DNA from: CAZHAC01 sp964383855
GTDB lineage: Bacteria; Chloroflexota; Dormibacteria; Dormibacterales; Dormibacteraceae
DNA length: 35,399 nucleotides
Assembly (NCBI GenBank): GCA_964383855.1
Contig: CAYLIP010000025.1
Coordinates: 1-35,399 of the forward strand
Direction: 5' to 3'
In this document: in pieces, positions 7,611 to 15,266 of the stretch
Numbering within the stretch: position 1 is the first letter of the stretch
How the letters are laid out: the number at the start of each line of letters is the position of its first letter
The notes under the pieces: generated by a model
The model's input: the letters and a program-made list of their open reading frames with translations, nothing else
Told to the model about the DNA's origin: nothing
Database searches by the model: none
Program-made: the position numbers and the translations under genes

Positions 7611-8338
7611 CCTCGCGCCTCGAGCACGATCTCCCCGAAGGCCTCACGCTGCCGCAGCCGCACCCGGCCCCGCCTCAGCAGCTCGAGCATGGCGACGAAT
7701 GTGATCACCGCCTCCAGCCGGTCCTCCGACTCCAGCAGCAGGGCCACGAAATCGACCGGGCCCCGCGCCAGCCGGTCCTCGAGCACGAGCAGCTTCTCCT
7801 CGGGGCTCCAGCTCCGCCCCTGGAAGACCAGCGGCCGGGGCGGGATGCGCGCCAGCACCGACTGGAAGGCCGTCAGCAGAGAGGCCACCGCCAGCGGCTC
7901 CTCCTGGCCCTCGACCTCGATGGCTCGTGCGGGGGGTGGAAAGGCCACCATCTCCTCGTCGGCCCGCCGCATCAGGTCCTCCGCCATCGCCCGGTAGGTG
8001 CGGTATTCCTCAAGCCGGCGGCGAACGTCCTCCTCCCATCCCAGGAGGTCGGCCTCCTCTTCGTCGGGGTGCTCGCCGGGGAGCAGGCGGATCGACTTGA
8101 GCAGGAGCAGCCGGGCGGCGAGCCAGAGGAAGTCGGCCATCTCGCGCGGATCCGGGCTGGCGAGCGCCATCACCTCCGCCACGTAGGCATCGGTCAGCTC
8201 GGCCAGCGAGACCTCGAGAATGTCGACCTCTTCGCGCTCGGCGAGGGCCAGCAGGAGCTCGAGCGGTCCCTCGAAGACCGGGGTCGAGACCACCAGCGCG
8301 GCCGGCGTCGGGCGCGCGTCGACCTCGGGCTGGTCCAT
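7607..8338 (-). CDS. scpA: Segregation and condensation protein A (kleisin)
   Basis: 243 residues from the ATG at 8338. The N-terminal kleisin helix region reads FEGPLELLLALAEREEVDIL, followed by the membrane-free DFLWLAARLLLLKSIRLLP helix; both are diagnostic. It bridges the SMC head domains and recruits ScpB. Reading frames upstream of 8338 are open but lie in the divergent lipoprotein gene, so they are not used. A TATGAT box ends 9 nt before the ATG. It is the first gene of scpA-scpB-rluB-cmk-plsC. Confidence 0.95.
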   Translation of the reverse strand: MDQPEVDARPTPAALVVSTPVFEGPLELLLALAEREEVDILEVSLAELTDAYVAEVMALASPDPREMADFLWLAARLLLLKSIRLLPGEHPDEEEADLLGWEEDVRRRLEEYRTYRAMAEDLMRRADEEMVAFPPPARAIEVEGQEEPLAVASLLTAFQSVLARIPPRPLVFQGRSWSPEEKLLVLEDRLARGPVDFVALLLESEDRLEAVITFVAMLELLRRGRVRLRQREAFGEIVLEARG

Positions 8339-8347
8339 CGACCGGCA

Positions 8348-8353
8348 ATCATA
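8348..8353 (-). promoter_or_regulatory. -10-like box for the scpA operon
   Basis: TATGAT on the minus strand, 9 nt before the scpA ATG, five of six matching the consensus. No clear -35 is seen. It lies within the 22-bp space between scpA and the divergent lipoprotein gene. Confidence 0.5.
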
Positions 8354-8360
8354 GCCTTCG

Positions 8361-8927
8361 ATGCGGTGGTCCTCGGTTGCCCTGGCCGCGGTGCTCCTGG
8401 CCGGGTGCCAGCTGCAGACGGCTCCCCGGCGCAGTCCGCCCCCCTCCCCCATCCCCACGCCGGCCGTTTCGCTGCGGGCGCCAGCCGCCGCCATCCTCTC
8501 CGATTCCGAGGCGGCGGCCGCCCGCGTCGGGGGCGGCGACGCGGTGAGCGCCGGGGAATGGGCCGCCTCGGCGCCCGACCAGGTGGTGGCGCTGCAGAAC
8601 GCCGACGGTTGGGGGTGGTCGGCGGCCGCGCGGCGGACCTGGGCCGGCCCCGGCGGCCGGCGCATCGACGATCTCGTGCTGCGCACGGATCGCGAGGAGG
8701 GCGCCCGCCGGGCCTTCGCCTACTTTGCCGGCGAGGCGGCGCGGGTGCCGCTGGCCGCCGGGCCGTGCCCGGTGGCGGTGAGCGGCCTCGACGAATGTGA
8801 GGAGGGCGTCTCGGGGGGGCGGTCGGTGATCGTCGGGCGCCTGGGAACCGAGCTGTTCGTGCTCGACGTGATCAACGCCGACGCGGCCGGGCTGGCGGCG
8901 CGGCAGGCCGCGAAGCTGCGCGAGTAG
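8361..8927 (+). CDS. Predicted lipoprotein of unknown function
   Basis: 188 residues. The N terminus MRWSSVALAAVLLAGC is a short lipoprotein signal with lipobox LAGC, so Cys16 should be lipidated and the protein held on the outer face of the membrane. A Pro/Ala-rich linker (about 20-45) leads to a compact domain of about 120 residues. That domain contains two further Cys (CPVAVSGLDEC) that could form a disulfide. I do not recognise the domain. It lies between divergent scpA (22 bp away) and convergent LmbE-like (7 bp away), so it is probably monocistronic. Base composition matches its neighbours. Confidence 0.75.
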   Translation: MRWSSVALAAVLLAGCQLQTAPRRSPPPSPIPTPAVSLRAPAAAILSDSEAAAARVGGGDAVSAGEWAASAPDQVVALQNADGWGWSAAARRTWAGPGGRRIDDLVLRTDREEGARRAFAYFAGEAARVPLAAGPCPVAVSGLDECEEGVSGGRSVIVGRLGTELFVLDVINADAAGLAARQAAKLRE

Positions 8928-8934
8928 GGGGCTT

Positions 8935-9615
8935 CTACCTGAGGTCGACCTGCGTGAACCGCTCCGCTCCCGCGACTCGCCGCCAGCGGGCCCGCAGAGC
9001 GGCGGCGCTGCCCGTCTGGCTGCGGTGCTCCAGGCGCGCTTCGATCTTGGTTCCAAGCTGCTCCCGGACGTCCACCTGGAGGCCGGGGTCGGGTCCCGCG
9101 AAGAGCCAGGCCTCGGCCGTCCGGTGCGGGGCCCCGGCGTCGGGGTAGCTGAGCCGGTCGCGGGCGCAGGGCCAGGCGGCGTCCAGCGCCACCCGGCCGA
9201 CCACCCGGTGGTCCGGGTGCTGGCGGTGACCGGGGGTGGGATCGAAGGTGAGCAGGAGGTCGGGGCGGCTGGCGCGGATCTCGCGCACCAGCTCGCCGCG
9301 GAGCTCCAGCGACTCCGTCAGCTCGGCGTCCGGGTGGCGCAGGAAGGCCACCCGGTCCACGCCCAGCCTTCTCGCCGATGCCAGCTGCTCGCGCTCCCGG
9401 GTGGCGGCCAGCGCCTCTGACGTGAGGTCGGGGTCCTCCGTGCCCTTGTCGCCCGAGGTCGCGAGGACGAAGTCGACGGCCACGCCCCGCCCGGTCAGCT
9501 GGAGCACGGTGCCGGCGCAGAAGAAGTCGATGTCGTCCGGATGGGCGACGATGCAGAGCGCCCGCCGGATGCGCCGGTCGCCGGGACCGGCGAAGAGACC
9601 GCGGGCGCTAGGCAG
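8935..9615 (-). CDS. PIG-L/LmbE-family deacetylase, no canonical start codon
   Basis: A zinc-dependent N-deacetylase of the family acting on GlcNAc-type substrates (MshB, BshB, LmbE). Zinc motif AHPDDIDF and the later HPDHRVVG are both present, as is LATSGDKGTEDP. The first in-frame GTG (9507) lies after AHPDD and would remove two zinc ligands, so the real start must be upstream. Back to an in-frame stop there is no ATG, GTG or TTG. The best candidate is CTG at 9615, overlapping the panE stop by 8 nt with a GAGAAG stretch just before; this gives 226 residues. The substrate is unknown: it might be mycothiol- or bacillithiol-type or a cell-wall sugar, but no thiol-pathway partner is nearby. Confidence 0.82.
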   Translation of the reverse strand: MPSARGLFAGPGDRRIRRALCIVAHPDDIDFFCAGTVLQLTGRGVAVDFVLATSGDKGTEDPDLTSEALAATREREQLASARRLGVDRVAFLRHPDAELTESLELRGELVREIRASRPDLLLTFDPTPGHRQHPDHRVVGRVALDAAWPCARDRLSYPDAGAPHRTAEAWLFAGPDPGLQVDVREQLGTKIEARLEHRSQTGSAAALRARWRRVAGAERFTQVDLR

Positions 9616-10477
9616 GGTGCTTCTCGCGGATGATGGCCACCAGCTGCCTGGTCACCGGGGTTGGGATCCCGTGCCGGTGACCGCCCTCCAGGATCGGTCC
9701 GGCGATGTGATCGACCTCGAGCGGCCGGCCCGCCGCCGCGTCCTTCTGCATCGAGGTCCGCATGGTCTTGGGCGCGACCTCAAGCATCTGTGTGGGCTCG
9801 GTGAGCTCGACCCCCTCGGCGGCCGCGACCAGCCGGACCTCTCGCATGCAGCCGATCATCAGCTCGCGCCAGCCCTCGTCGGCGGCGATGGCGCCCAGGG
9901 CCAGCCCGGAGGCGGTCGACGTAAGCGCGAAGGGGCCGAGCATGATCAGCTTCGACCAGAGGGTGAACGCGACGTCCTCCTGCACCGTGGCGCGGATGCC
10001 GGCGGCGCTGACCTCCTCGGCGATCCGCTCGGCCGCGCCGCGGTCGGGTCCGGCGATCTCGAGCGCGATGAAGGGGCCGCTCTGCACGTAACGGCCCGGC
10101 GCCTCCCGCTCGGCCTCGACGCGGATCGTGCCCGCGTAGGAGCGGTCGCCGTATCGGGCGCGCAGCGGCTCCATGTGGCCGACCCCGTTCAGAAGCGGCA
10201 CCACCGCCAGCTCGACGAGCTCCGGCGGCGCCTCCGTCAGCGCCTGCTCGAGCGCGCCCGCCTTGACCCCGATCCAGAGCACGTCGACCGGCTCCTCCAG
10301 GCGCTCGGCCGACCGGACGCGGGCGTGGAACTCGCCGAGCACGTCGCTGCTCACGTTCAGGGTGGTGATCTCGGGCGTGCCCGGCCGCCGGATGACCACC
10401 ACCGGCTGCCCGCTCCGGGCCAGTGCTGCCGCCATCAGGCCGCCGACCCCGCCCGCTCCCAGCACCGCATGTCTCAC
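9608..10477 (-). CDS. 2-dehydropantoate 2-reductase (KPR/PanE) family protein
   Basis: 289 residues. An N-terminal Rossmann fold with GAGGVGG (NADPH binding, residues 7-13) is followed by LLNGVGH in the middle and a C-terminal helical domain with TLWSKLIM, whose Lys matches the catalytic lysine region. The usual Asn-Pro-Leu-Thr segment after that lysine reads instead FALTST, so the substrate need not be ketopantoate. No other pantothenate gene is in the window. It starts at GTG in a GTGA overlap with recN and is followed by the LmbE-like gene with an 8-nt overlap. The family is certain, the substrate uncertain. Confidence 0.85.
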   Translation of the reverse strand: MRHAVLGAGGVGGLMAAALARSGQPVVVIRRPGTPEITTLNVSSDVLGEFHARVRSAERLEEPVDVLWIGVKAGALEQALTEAPPELVELAVVPLLNGVGHMEPLRARYGDRSYAGTIRVEAEREAPGRYVQSGPFIALEIAGPDRGAAERIAEEVSAAGIRATVQEDVAFTLWSKLIMLGPFALTSTASGLALGAIAADEGWRELMIGCMREVRLVAAAEGVELTEPTQMLEVAPKTMRTSMQKDAAAGRPLEVDHIAGPILEGGHRHGIPTPVTRQLVAIIREKHPA

Positions 10478-12072
10478 TGGCTCGCCTCCTCCAACAGCTC
10501 GTGCGCCCGCGCCAGCGCCTTGTCGGTCACGCGTCCACTCATCATCCGCGCCAGCTCGGCCGCCCGCTCGGGGCCGCCCCTCAGCTCGCGCACCCGGACC
10601 AGGTTGCGGCCGCCCGGCCCGGGCGTCTTCTCGACGACCAGGTGGTGGTCGGCGAAGCAGGCGATCTGGGGCAGGTGGGTCACGACCAGGACCTGGTGCG
10701 AGGCGCCCAGCGCCTTCAGCCGGAGGCCGACCTGGAGCGCCGCCTCGCCGCCGATGCCGGCGTCCACCTCGTCGAAGACAAGCGTGGGCACACGGTCGGC
10801 CTCGGCCGTGGAGGTCTTGATGGCGAGCATGACGCGGGAGAGCTCGCCGCCCGAGGCGACCCTGGCCAGGGCTGCCAGCGGCTCCCCCGGATTGGCCGAG
10901 AAGAGCATCTCCGCCTGCTCGGCGCCGGCGGCCGTGATGTCGGGCCGGCTGGCCAGGCGCACCTCGAAGCGGGCGTCCTCCAATCGCAGGCCCTGGAGCT
11001 CGGCTGCGACCGACTCGGCCAGCGCCGAGGCGGCCCGCTGCCGCTCCAGGGTGAGGAGGGCGGCGGCCTCCACCAGCTCGGCGCGGGTGCCCGCCTGACG
11101 GCGCTGGGCGGCCTCGATCGCAGCTCCGATGTCCTCGCCGCCCGCCAGCTGCTCGGCCAGGCGGTCGCGCTCCGCGATGGCGTCCGCCAGCGATCCCCCG
11201 TACCGCCGCTTGATCGACTCCAGCAGCGCCAGCCGCTCCTCGAGCTGTTCCAGGCGTCGCGGGTCGGCGTCGACGCCCTCGACGTAGTGCCGGAGCTCGG
11301 CGGCCAGGTCGGCCGACTCCTCTTCAAGGGCGGCCAGCCGCTCCGCCGCCGGCTGGAGGCGAGGATCCAGCTCGGCGGCGGCCCGGATGTCGCCCGCCGC
11401 CGTGGGCAGCCCCTCGTCGGCTCTGAGCGCCTCCAGCGCGGCGTTGGAGAGCTCGAGCAGCCGCGCCGCGTGGCGGACGACCGACCTCTCGGCCGCCAGC
11501 TCCTCGTCCTCCCCCGGCCGCAGGCCGGCGGCGCGCAGCTCCTCGAGCTGGAAGCTCAGGTATTCGCGCTCGCGATCGCCCCGGTCCCGCATGCGCTCGA
11601 GCCCGGCCAGTTGGGCGGTGGCGCGGGACCATGCCTCGTACCGCTCCGCGACCTGGTCGCGGAGGGTCCCGGCCCCGGCAAATCCGTCGAGGAGGTCGGT
11701 CTGCGCCTCCGGGTCGAGCAGCGAGTGGTGCTCGTGCTGCCCGTGGACGCCGACCAGGCGCCGGCCCAGCTCGCGCAGCTGCGCCGGCGTGGCGGGGCGC
11801 CCGTCGATCCGCGCCTGGCCCCTGCGGCCGACCTCCCGTCCGAGCACCAGCCGGCCGCCGTCGGTCTCGAAGGCGGCGTCGACCAGAGCCCGGTCGGCGC
11901 CGTGGCGGACCTGGTCGGTCGAGGCGCGGCCGCCGAGCGCCAGGCCGAGAGCGTCGACGATCAGCGACTTCCCGCTCCCGGTCTCGCCCGTGAGCAGGTT
12001 GAGGCCCGAGCCGAAGCGGACCTGGGCGCTCTCCACCAGCGCCAGGTCGCGAACCGAGAGCTCCCTCAGCAT
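10474..12072 (-). CDS. recN: DNA repair protein RecN
   Basis: 532 residues, normal for this SMC-like ATPase of double-strand-break repair. Walker A TGETGSGKS lies near residue 28-36. A long coiled coil with LEERL-type heptads occupies about 150-370. The ABC signature is ASGGELSRVMLA, Walker B is LVFDEVDAGIGG, and VVTHLPQIA follows. It starts at an ATG one base after the nadK stop. The order tlyA-nadK-recN is the classic Gram-positive arrangement. I see no LexA-type operator here; expression is probably set by the long operon. Confidence 0.96.
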   Translation of the reverse strand: MLRELSVRDLALVESAQVRFGSGLNLLTGETGSGKSLIVDALGLALGGRASTDQVRHGADRALVDAAFETDGGRLVLGREVGRRGQARIDGRPATPAQLRELGRRLVGVHGQHEHHSLLDPEAQTDLLDGFAGAGTLRDQVAERYEAWSRATAQLAGLERMRDRGDREREYLSFQLEELRAAGLRPGEDEELAAERSVVRHAARLLELSNAALEALRADEGLPTAAGDIRAAAELDPRLQPAAERLAALEEESADLAAELRHYVEGVDADPRRLEQLEERLALLESIKRRYGGSLADAIAERDRLAEQLAGGEDIGAAIEAAQRRQAGTRAELVEAAALLTLERQRAASALAESVAAELQGLRLEDARFEVRLASRPDITAAGAEQAEMLFSANPGEPLAALARVASGGELSRVMLAIKTSTAEADRVPTLVFDEVDAGIGGEAALQVGLRLKALGASHQVLVVTHLPQIACFADHHLVVEKTPGPGGRNLVRVRELRGGPERAAELARMMSGRVTDKALARAHELLEEASQ

Positions 12073-12073
12073 C

Positions 12074-12946
12074 TCAGCGAGGGTGCTCCGGGAAGGGCAC
12101 CAGCGGCAGCCCCCAGCCCAGCTTGTGCCGCAGCACCTTGTAAAAGCGCGCGGGCGGGCTGAAGCGCACGAGCTCGAGCTTGCGCCCGTAGGCCGTGAGC
12201 TCGATCGAGTCATCGGCACGCAGCCGGGCGGAGCTGCTGCCGTCGACCACCAGGGCGGCCGGGCTGCGCGGCAGGTGGATGGTCAGGGCGCGGTCGGGCG
12301 TGCACACGATCGGCCGCACGGTCAGCGCGAACGGGTTCATGGGAACCACGACCAGGTCGTCGAGGTCGGGCTCGAGGATCGGCCCGCCGAGGGCGAGGGC
12401 GTAGGCGGTGGAGCCGGTGGCGGTGGCGACCAGGACGCCGTCGGCGTCGATCACGCCCAGGTCCTCGCCGTCGATCCCGATGCCGATCCGGAGCAGGCCG
12501 GTGTCGCCGCCCCGGTGGACCACCACCTCGTTGAGCGCCAAACACGAATGGACCTGGCGCCCGGCCCGCCGCACCCTGCAGTCGAGCAGGGTCCGGGCGT
12601 CGACCCGAAACCGGCCGGCCAGGAAGAGTTCGAGCGACGCCGCCAGCTCGGAGATCTCGATCTCGGTCAGGAATCCGAGCCGCCCCAGGTTCACCCCGAG
12701 GAGCGGCACCCCGCGGGATGCCGCCAGCCGGCCCCCGCTGAGCAGCGTGCCGTCGCCGCCCAGCGTGACCAGCAGCCGGGTGCCGCCATCGCCCATCCGC
12801 TTCTTGAGCTCGCTGGCGAGGGCGTCGCGAGGGACCTCCCAGTGGTCGATGCCGGCCTCGGTGAGCAGTTCCCGGGCTCTGGCCAGGGCGGGCTGCGCCC
12901 GGTCGACCTGGGGGTGGTAGAGAAAGCCGACCGAGCCGCCGCTCAC
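12074..12946 (-). CDS. nadK: NAD kinase
   Basis: 290 residues. It phosphorylates NAD to NADP. The catalytic GGDGT motif is at about 63-67. Also visible are the conserved NE of LALNEVVVH and the glycine-rich DGVLVATATGSTAYALALGG. It starts at GTG, overlapping the tlyA stop as GTGA. Cytosolic. Confidence 0.95.
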   Translation of the reverse strand: MSGGSVGFLYHPQVDRAQPALARARELLTEAGIDHWEVPRDALASELKKRMGDGGTRLLVTLGGDGTLLSGGRLAASRGVPLLGVNLGRLGFLTEIEISELAASLELFLAGRFRVDARTLLDCRVRRAGRQVHSCLALNEVVVHRGGDTGLLRIGIGIDGEDLGVIDADGVLVATATGSTAYALALGGPILEPDLDDLVVVPMNPFALTVRPIVCTPDRALTIHLPRSPAALVVDGSSSARLRADDSIELTAYGRKLELVRFSPPARFYKVLRHKLGWGLPLVPFPEHPR

Positions 12947-13680
12947 GGCTCCGCCTCCGCGGGCAGGAGCAGGAGCAGCAGCTCCTGGTTGCCGTCGGCG
13001 CCGGCCAGCGCCGAGTCCGCCCGGCGCGCCACCTGGTAGCCGTGGGCGGCGGCCCAGGCGTCGAAGCGGGCGAGCGCCGCCTCGACCGCCGAGCGGTCGC
13101 GCACGATTCCCCCCTTCCCCACCTCCTGCCGGCCGACCTGGAACTGCGGCTTGAAGAGCGCCACGACCGGCGCTCCGGGCGCGGCGCGGCGGATCGCCGG
13201 GAGCACCTTCTCCAGGCCGATGAAGGAGACGTCGACGACCACCAGCTCGACCGGCTCGGCGAACGACTCGAGGTCGCGGGCATTGGTGCGCTCCATCAGG
13301 ACCACGCGAGGATCATCGCGGAGCCGCTGGTGGATGAGGCCCCGGCCCACGTCGACCGCGAACACCCGGCGGGCGCCGCGCTGCAGGAGGACGTCGGTGA
13401 ACCCCCCGGTCGAGGCCCCGATGTCGGCGCAGACCAGGCCTGCCGGGTCGACCCCGAAGGCCTCCAGCGCCGGCGCCAGCTTCTCGCCGCCCCGGCTAAC
13501 GTAGGGCGCCCCCCCGGCCAGCTCGACGCTGGCCGCGTCAGCCACCGCTCGGCCGGCCTCGCGGACCGTCTCGCCGCCGACCCGGACCTTGCCGGCCAGG
13601 ATCAGCGCCTGCGCCTGGTGGCGGGACTCCGCCAGGCCCGATTCGACCAGGAGCACGTCCAGCCTCCGCCCCCTAGCCAA
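12943..13680 (-). CDS. tlyA: TlyA-family rRNA 2'-O-methyltransferase
   Basis: 245 residues. An S4 RNA-binding domain (RRLDVLLVESGLAESRHQA, residues about 5-23) is fused to an FtsJ-type Rossmann methyltransferase (DIGASTGGFTDVLLQRGA, with VVVDVSFIGL and FKPQFQVG). In mycobacteria TlyA 2'-O-methylates C1409 of 16S and C1920 of 23S rRNA; despite the hemolysin label it is an RNA enzyme. It starts at TTG, 8 nt inside the upstream PAP2-like gene. It heads tlyA-nadK-recN. Confidence 0.93.
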   Translation of the reverse strand: MARGRRLDVLLVESGLAESRHQAQALILAGKVRVGGETVREAGRAVADAASVELAGGAPYVSRGGEKLAPALEAFGVDPAGLVCADIGASTGGFTDVLLQRGARRVFAVDVGRGLIHQRLRDDPRVVLMERTNARDLESFAEPVELVVVDVSFIGLEKVLPAIRRAAPGAPVVALFKPQFQVGRQEVGKGGIVRDRSAVEAALARFDAWAAAHGYQVARRADSALAGADGNQELLLLLLPAEAEP

Positions 13681-14092
13681 TCGGAAGCAGGCCGACGACC
13701 ACGCCGATCGCGGCGCCGACCAGGACCTCGATCGGCGTGTGGCCGAGCAGCTCGCGCAGCCGGTCCTCCTGGATGCCGCGCATGTGCACCAGGTCCTCGA
13801 CCAGGCGGTTGAGGACAGCGGCCTGCCGCCCGGCGGCGCGGCGGACCCCGGCCGCGTCGTACATCACCACCAGCGACAAGATAAGCGCGACCGCAAAGAT
13901 GTCGGAAGCCACCCCGTTAATCCTGCCCACGGCCGTGGTCAGGCCCATCACGATCGCGCTGTGCGAGCTGGGCATGCCGCCCGTCTCGGCCAGGACCCGG
14001 AGGTTCAGGCGTCGCTCCCGGAACGACGTCAGGAGCACCTTGAAGATCTGCGCGATCAGCCAGGCGGCGAGCGGGGGCACCAGGTATCTCAC
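13673..14092 (-). CDS. Divergent PAP2-family membrane protein (DUF212, YuiD-like)
   Basis: 139 residues with about four hydrophobic stretches and the family motif ETGGMPSSHSAIVMGL near 36-51. It resembles acid phosphatases of the PAP2 superfamily but belongs to the short, divergent branch whose substrate is not established. It starts at GTG in a GTGA overlap with xseB. It sits between xseB and tlyA, with no functional hint from either neighbour. Confidence 0.88.
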   Translation of the reverse strand: MRYLVPPLAAWLIAQIFKVLLTSFRERRLNLRVLAETGGMPSSHSAIVMGLTTAVGRINGVASDIFAVALILSLVVMYDAAGVRRAAGRQAAVLNRLVEDLVHMRGIQEDRLRELLGHTPIEVLVGAAIGVVVGLLPIG

Positions 14093-14373
14093 GCCGGCCC
14101 GTCCGGTTCGTGAGCGCTCGTGGGCCGGCCTCCGCCGCTCTCGCCTTGCCCCCGGTCCTGGTCCTCGCTGTCGCGGCTTTCCAGGCGCGCCAGCAGCTCC
14201 CGCAGGCGGGCCTGGGCGGTGTCGATCAGGCGCTGGGCCTCCTCGTGGGCTTCGACCAGCTGGTCGAGCGGGCGGGAGCCGTCGGCCAGCCGCGCGATCT
14301 CCCGCTCGAGCCGGTCGAGCACGACGTCGAGACCCTCGCCTTCCGGCTCGGGAGCGCGGGCTTCGCCGCTCAA
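14089..14373 (-). CDS. xseB: Exodeoxyribonuclease VII small subunit
   Basis: 94 residues. The core (LDVVLDRLEREIARLADGSR, then LDQLVEAHEEAQRLI) is the helical XseB fold that binds the large subunit XseA. The C-terminal 30 residues are polar and probably disordered. It starts at TTG in a TTGA overlap with nusB. xseA is not adjacent and not in the window, although the two are usually paired. Confidence 0.88.
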   Translation of the reverse strand: MSGEARAPEPEGEGLDVVLDRLEREIARLADGSRPLDQLVEAHEEAQRLIDTAQARLRELLARLESRDSEDQDRGQGESGGGRPTSAHEPDGPA

Positions 14374-14789
14374 GCGCCGAGTCCCGCGGCGACCTTGCCC
14401 AGGATGCCGTTGACGAAGCGGCCCGACTCGTCGCTGGAGAACGTCTTGGCGAGCTCGATCGACTCGTTGATCGCGGCCTTGACCGGCACCTCGCGGGAGA
14501 GCGCGATCTCGTAGACGGCGATCCGGAGGAGGACGCGGTCGACCTTGGCCATCTGCTGCAGCTTCCAGTTCTGGCTGGCCGCCCCGATCATCTCGTCAAG
14601 CCGGTCGCGGTTCTCGAGCACGCCGCCGACCAGACCGCGGGCGAAGTGAACCACGTCGGGCGGCGCGCCCTCTTCGTGTGCGTGGTACTCGAGCGCCTCC
14701 TGCGCGTCGTCCTCCGGCTTGTTCTCGACCTGGAAGAGCACCTTGAGAGCCAGTTCGCGGGCCTGGTGGCGCCCGCGCGAGTGGCTAAT
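14370..14789 (-). CDS. nusB: Transcription antitermination protein NusB, apparent ATT start
   Basis: 139 residues. NusB binds boxA RNA with S10 (NusE) and promotes rRNA antitermination. The N-terminal helix motif RHQARELALKVLFQ and the C-terminal EIALSREVPVKAAINESIEL are typical. No in-frame ATG, GTG or TTG exists between the upstream stop region and the conserved RHQAREL, so I start it at ATT (14789), which overlaps the asp23 stop in ATTAG and gives normal family length. An internal GTG would cut the first helix. xseB follows with a TTGA overlap. Confidence 0.9.
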   Translation of the reverse strand: MSHSRGRHQARELALKVLFQVENKPEDDAQEALEYHAHEEGAPPDVVHFARGLVGGVLENRDRLDEMIGAASQNWKLQQMAKVDRVLLRIAVYEIALSREVPVKAAINESIELAKTFSSDESGRFVNGILGKVAAGLGA

Positions 14790-15156
14790 CGGGAAAGGAG
14801 ATCGAGGAGACGAAGACGTGGACCTCCGCGACCTCCAGGCCGAGCATCCGCTCGACCGCCTCCACCACGTTGACCTGGACCTGCTCGGCGACGCTGCCGA
14901 TGGGTGCGCCCGCGCGCACGTTGAGAAACACCTCGAGGTGGATGGCGCGGTCGGCGTCGACCAGGACCCGAACGCCGTCGTGCGCGGTCTGCCGCTTGAT
15001 CCAGTCGCCGAAGTGCCGCGCATGGGGCTGGTCCATGGCCGCGACGCCGTCGATCTCGCGCGCCGCCATGGCGGCGATGGTGGCGATCACCTCGTTGGCG
15101 ACCCGGACCGCACCGCCCGGCGCGACTGCCTCCTCGGTGCCGGTCATCGCGGCCAT
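14785..15156 (-). CDS. Asp23/Gls24 (DUF322) family protein
   Basis: 123 residues. Characteristic segments are GGAVRVANEVIATIAAMAAR, then GVAAM and VFLNVRAGAPIGSVAEQVQ. In staphylococci Asp23 is a membrane-associated envelope-stress protein; next to nusB it is conserved in many Gram-positives with no firm function. The ATG at 15156 is 10 nt from an assembly gap, so its link to efp is not fully known. The TAG stop overlaps the nusB start. Confidence 0.88.
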   Translation of the reverse strand: MAAMTGTEEAVAPGGAVRVANEVIATIAAMAAREIDGVAAMDQPHARHFGDWIKRQTAHDGVRVLVDADRAIHLEVFLNVRAGAPIGSVAEQVQVNVVEAVERMLGLEVAEVHVFVSSISFPD

Positions 15157-15166
15157 CGTAGCCTAG

Positions 15167-15266
15167 NNNNNNNNNNNNNNNNNNNNNNNNNNNNNNNNNN
15201 NNNNNNNNNNNNNNNNNNNNNNNNNNNNNNNNNNNNNNNNNNNNNNNNNNNNNNNNNNNNNNNNNN
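15167..15266. other. Assembly gap (100 N) between efp and asp23
   Basis: Both flanks end in CTAG (…GCCTAG before, CTAGGC… after). If those four bases are a real overlap, the gap is zero-length and efp and asp23 are about 6 nt apart. Confidence 0.95.

Noticed and set aside
9608..9615. Frameshift explanation for the LmbE-like gene
   Set aside because: The reading frame is continuous through AHPDD into the rest of the protein, so no indel is needed; only the start codon is unusual.
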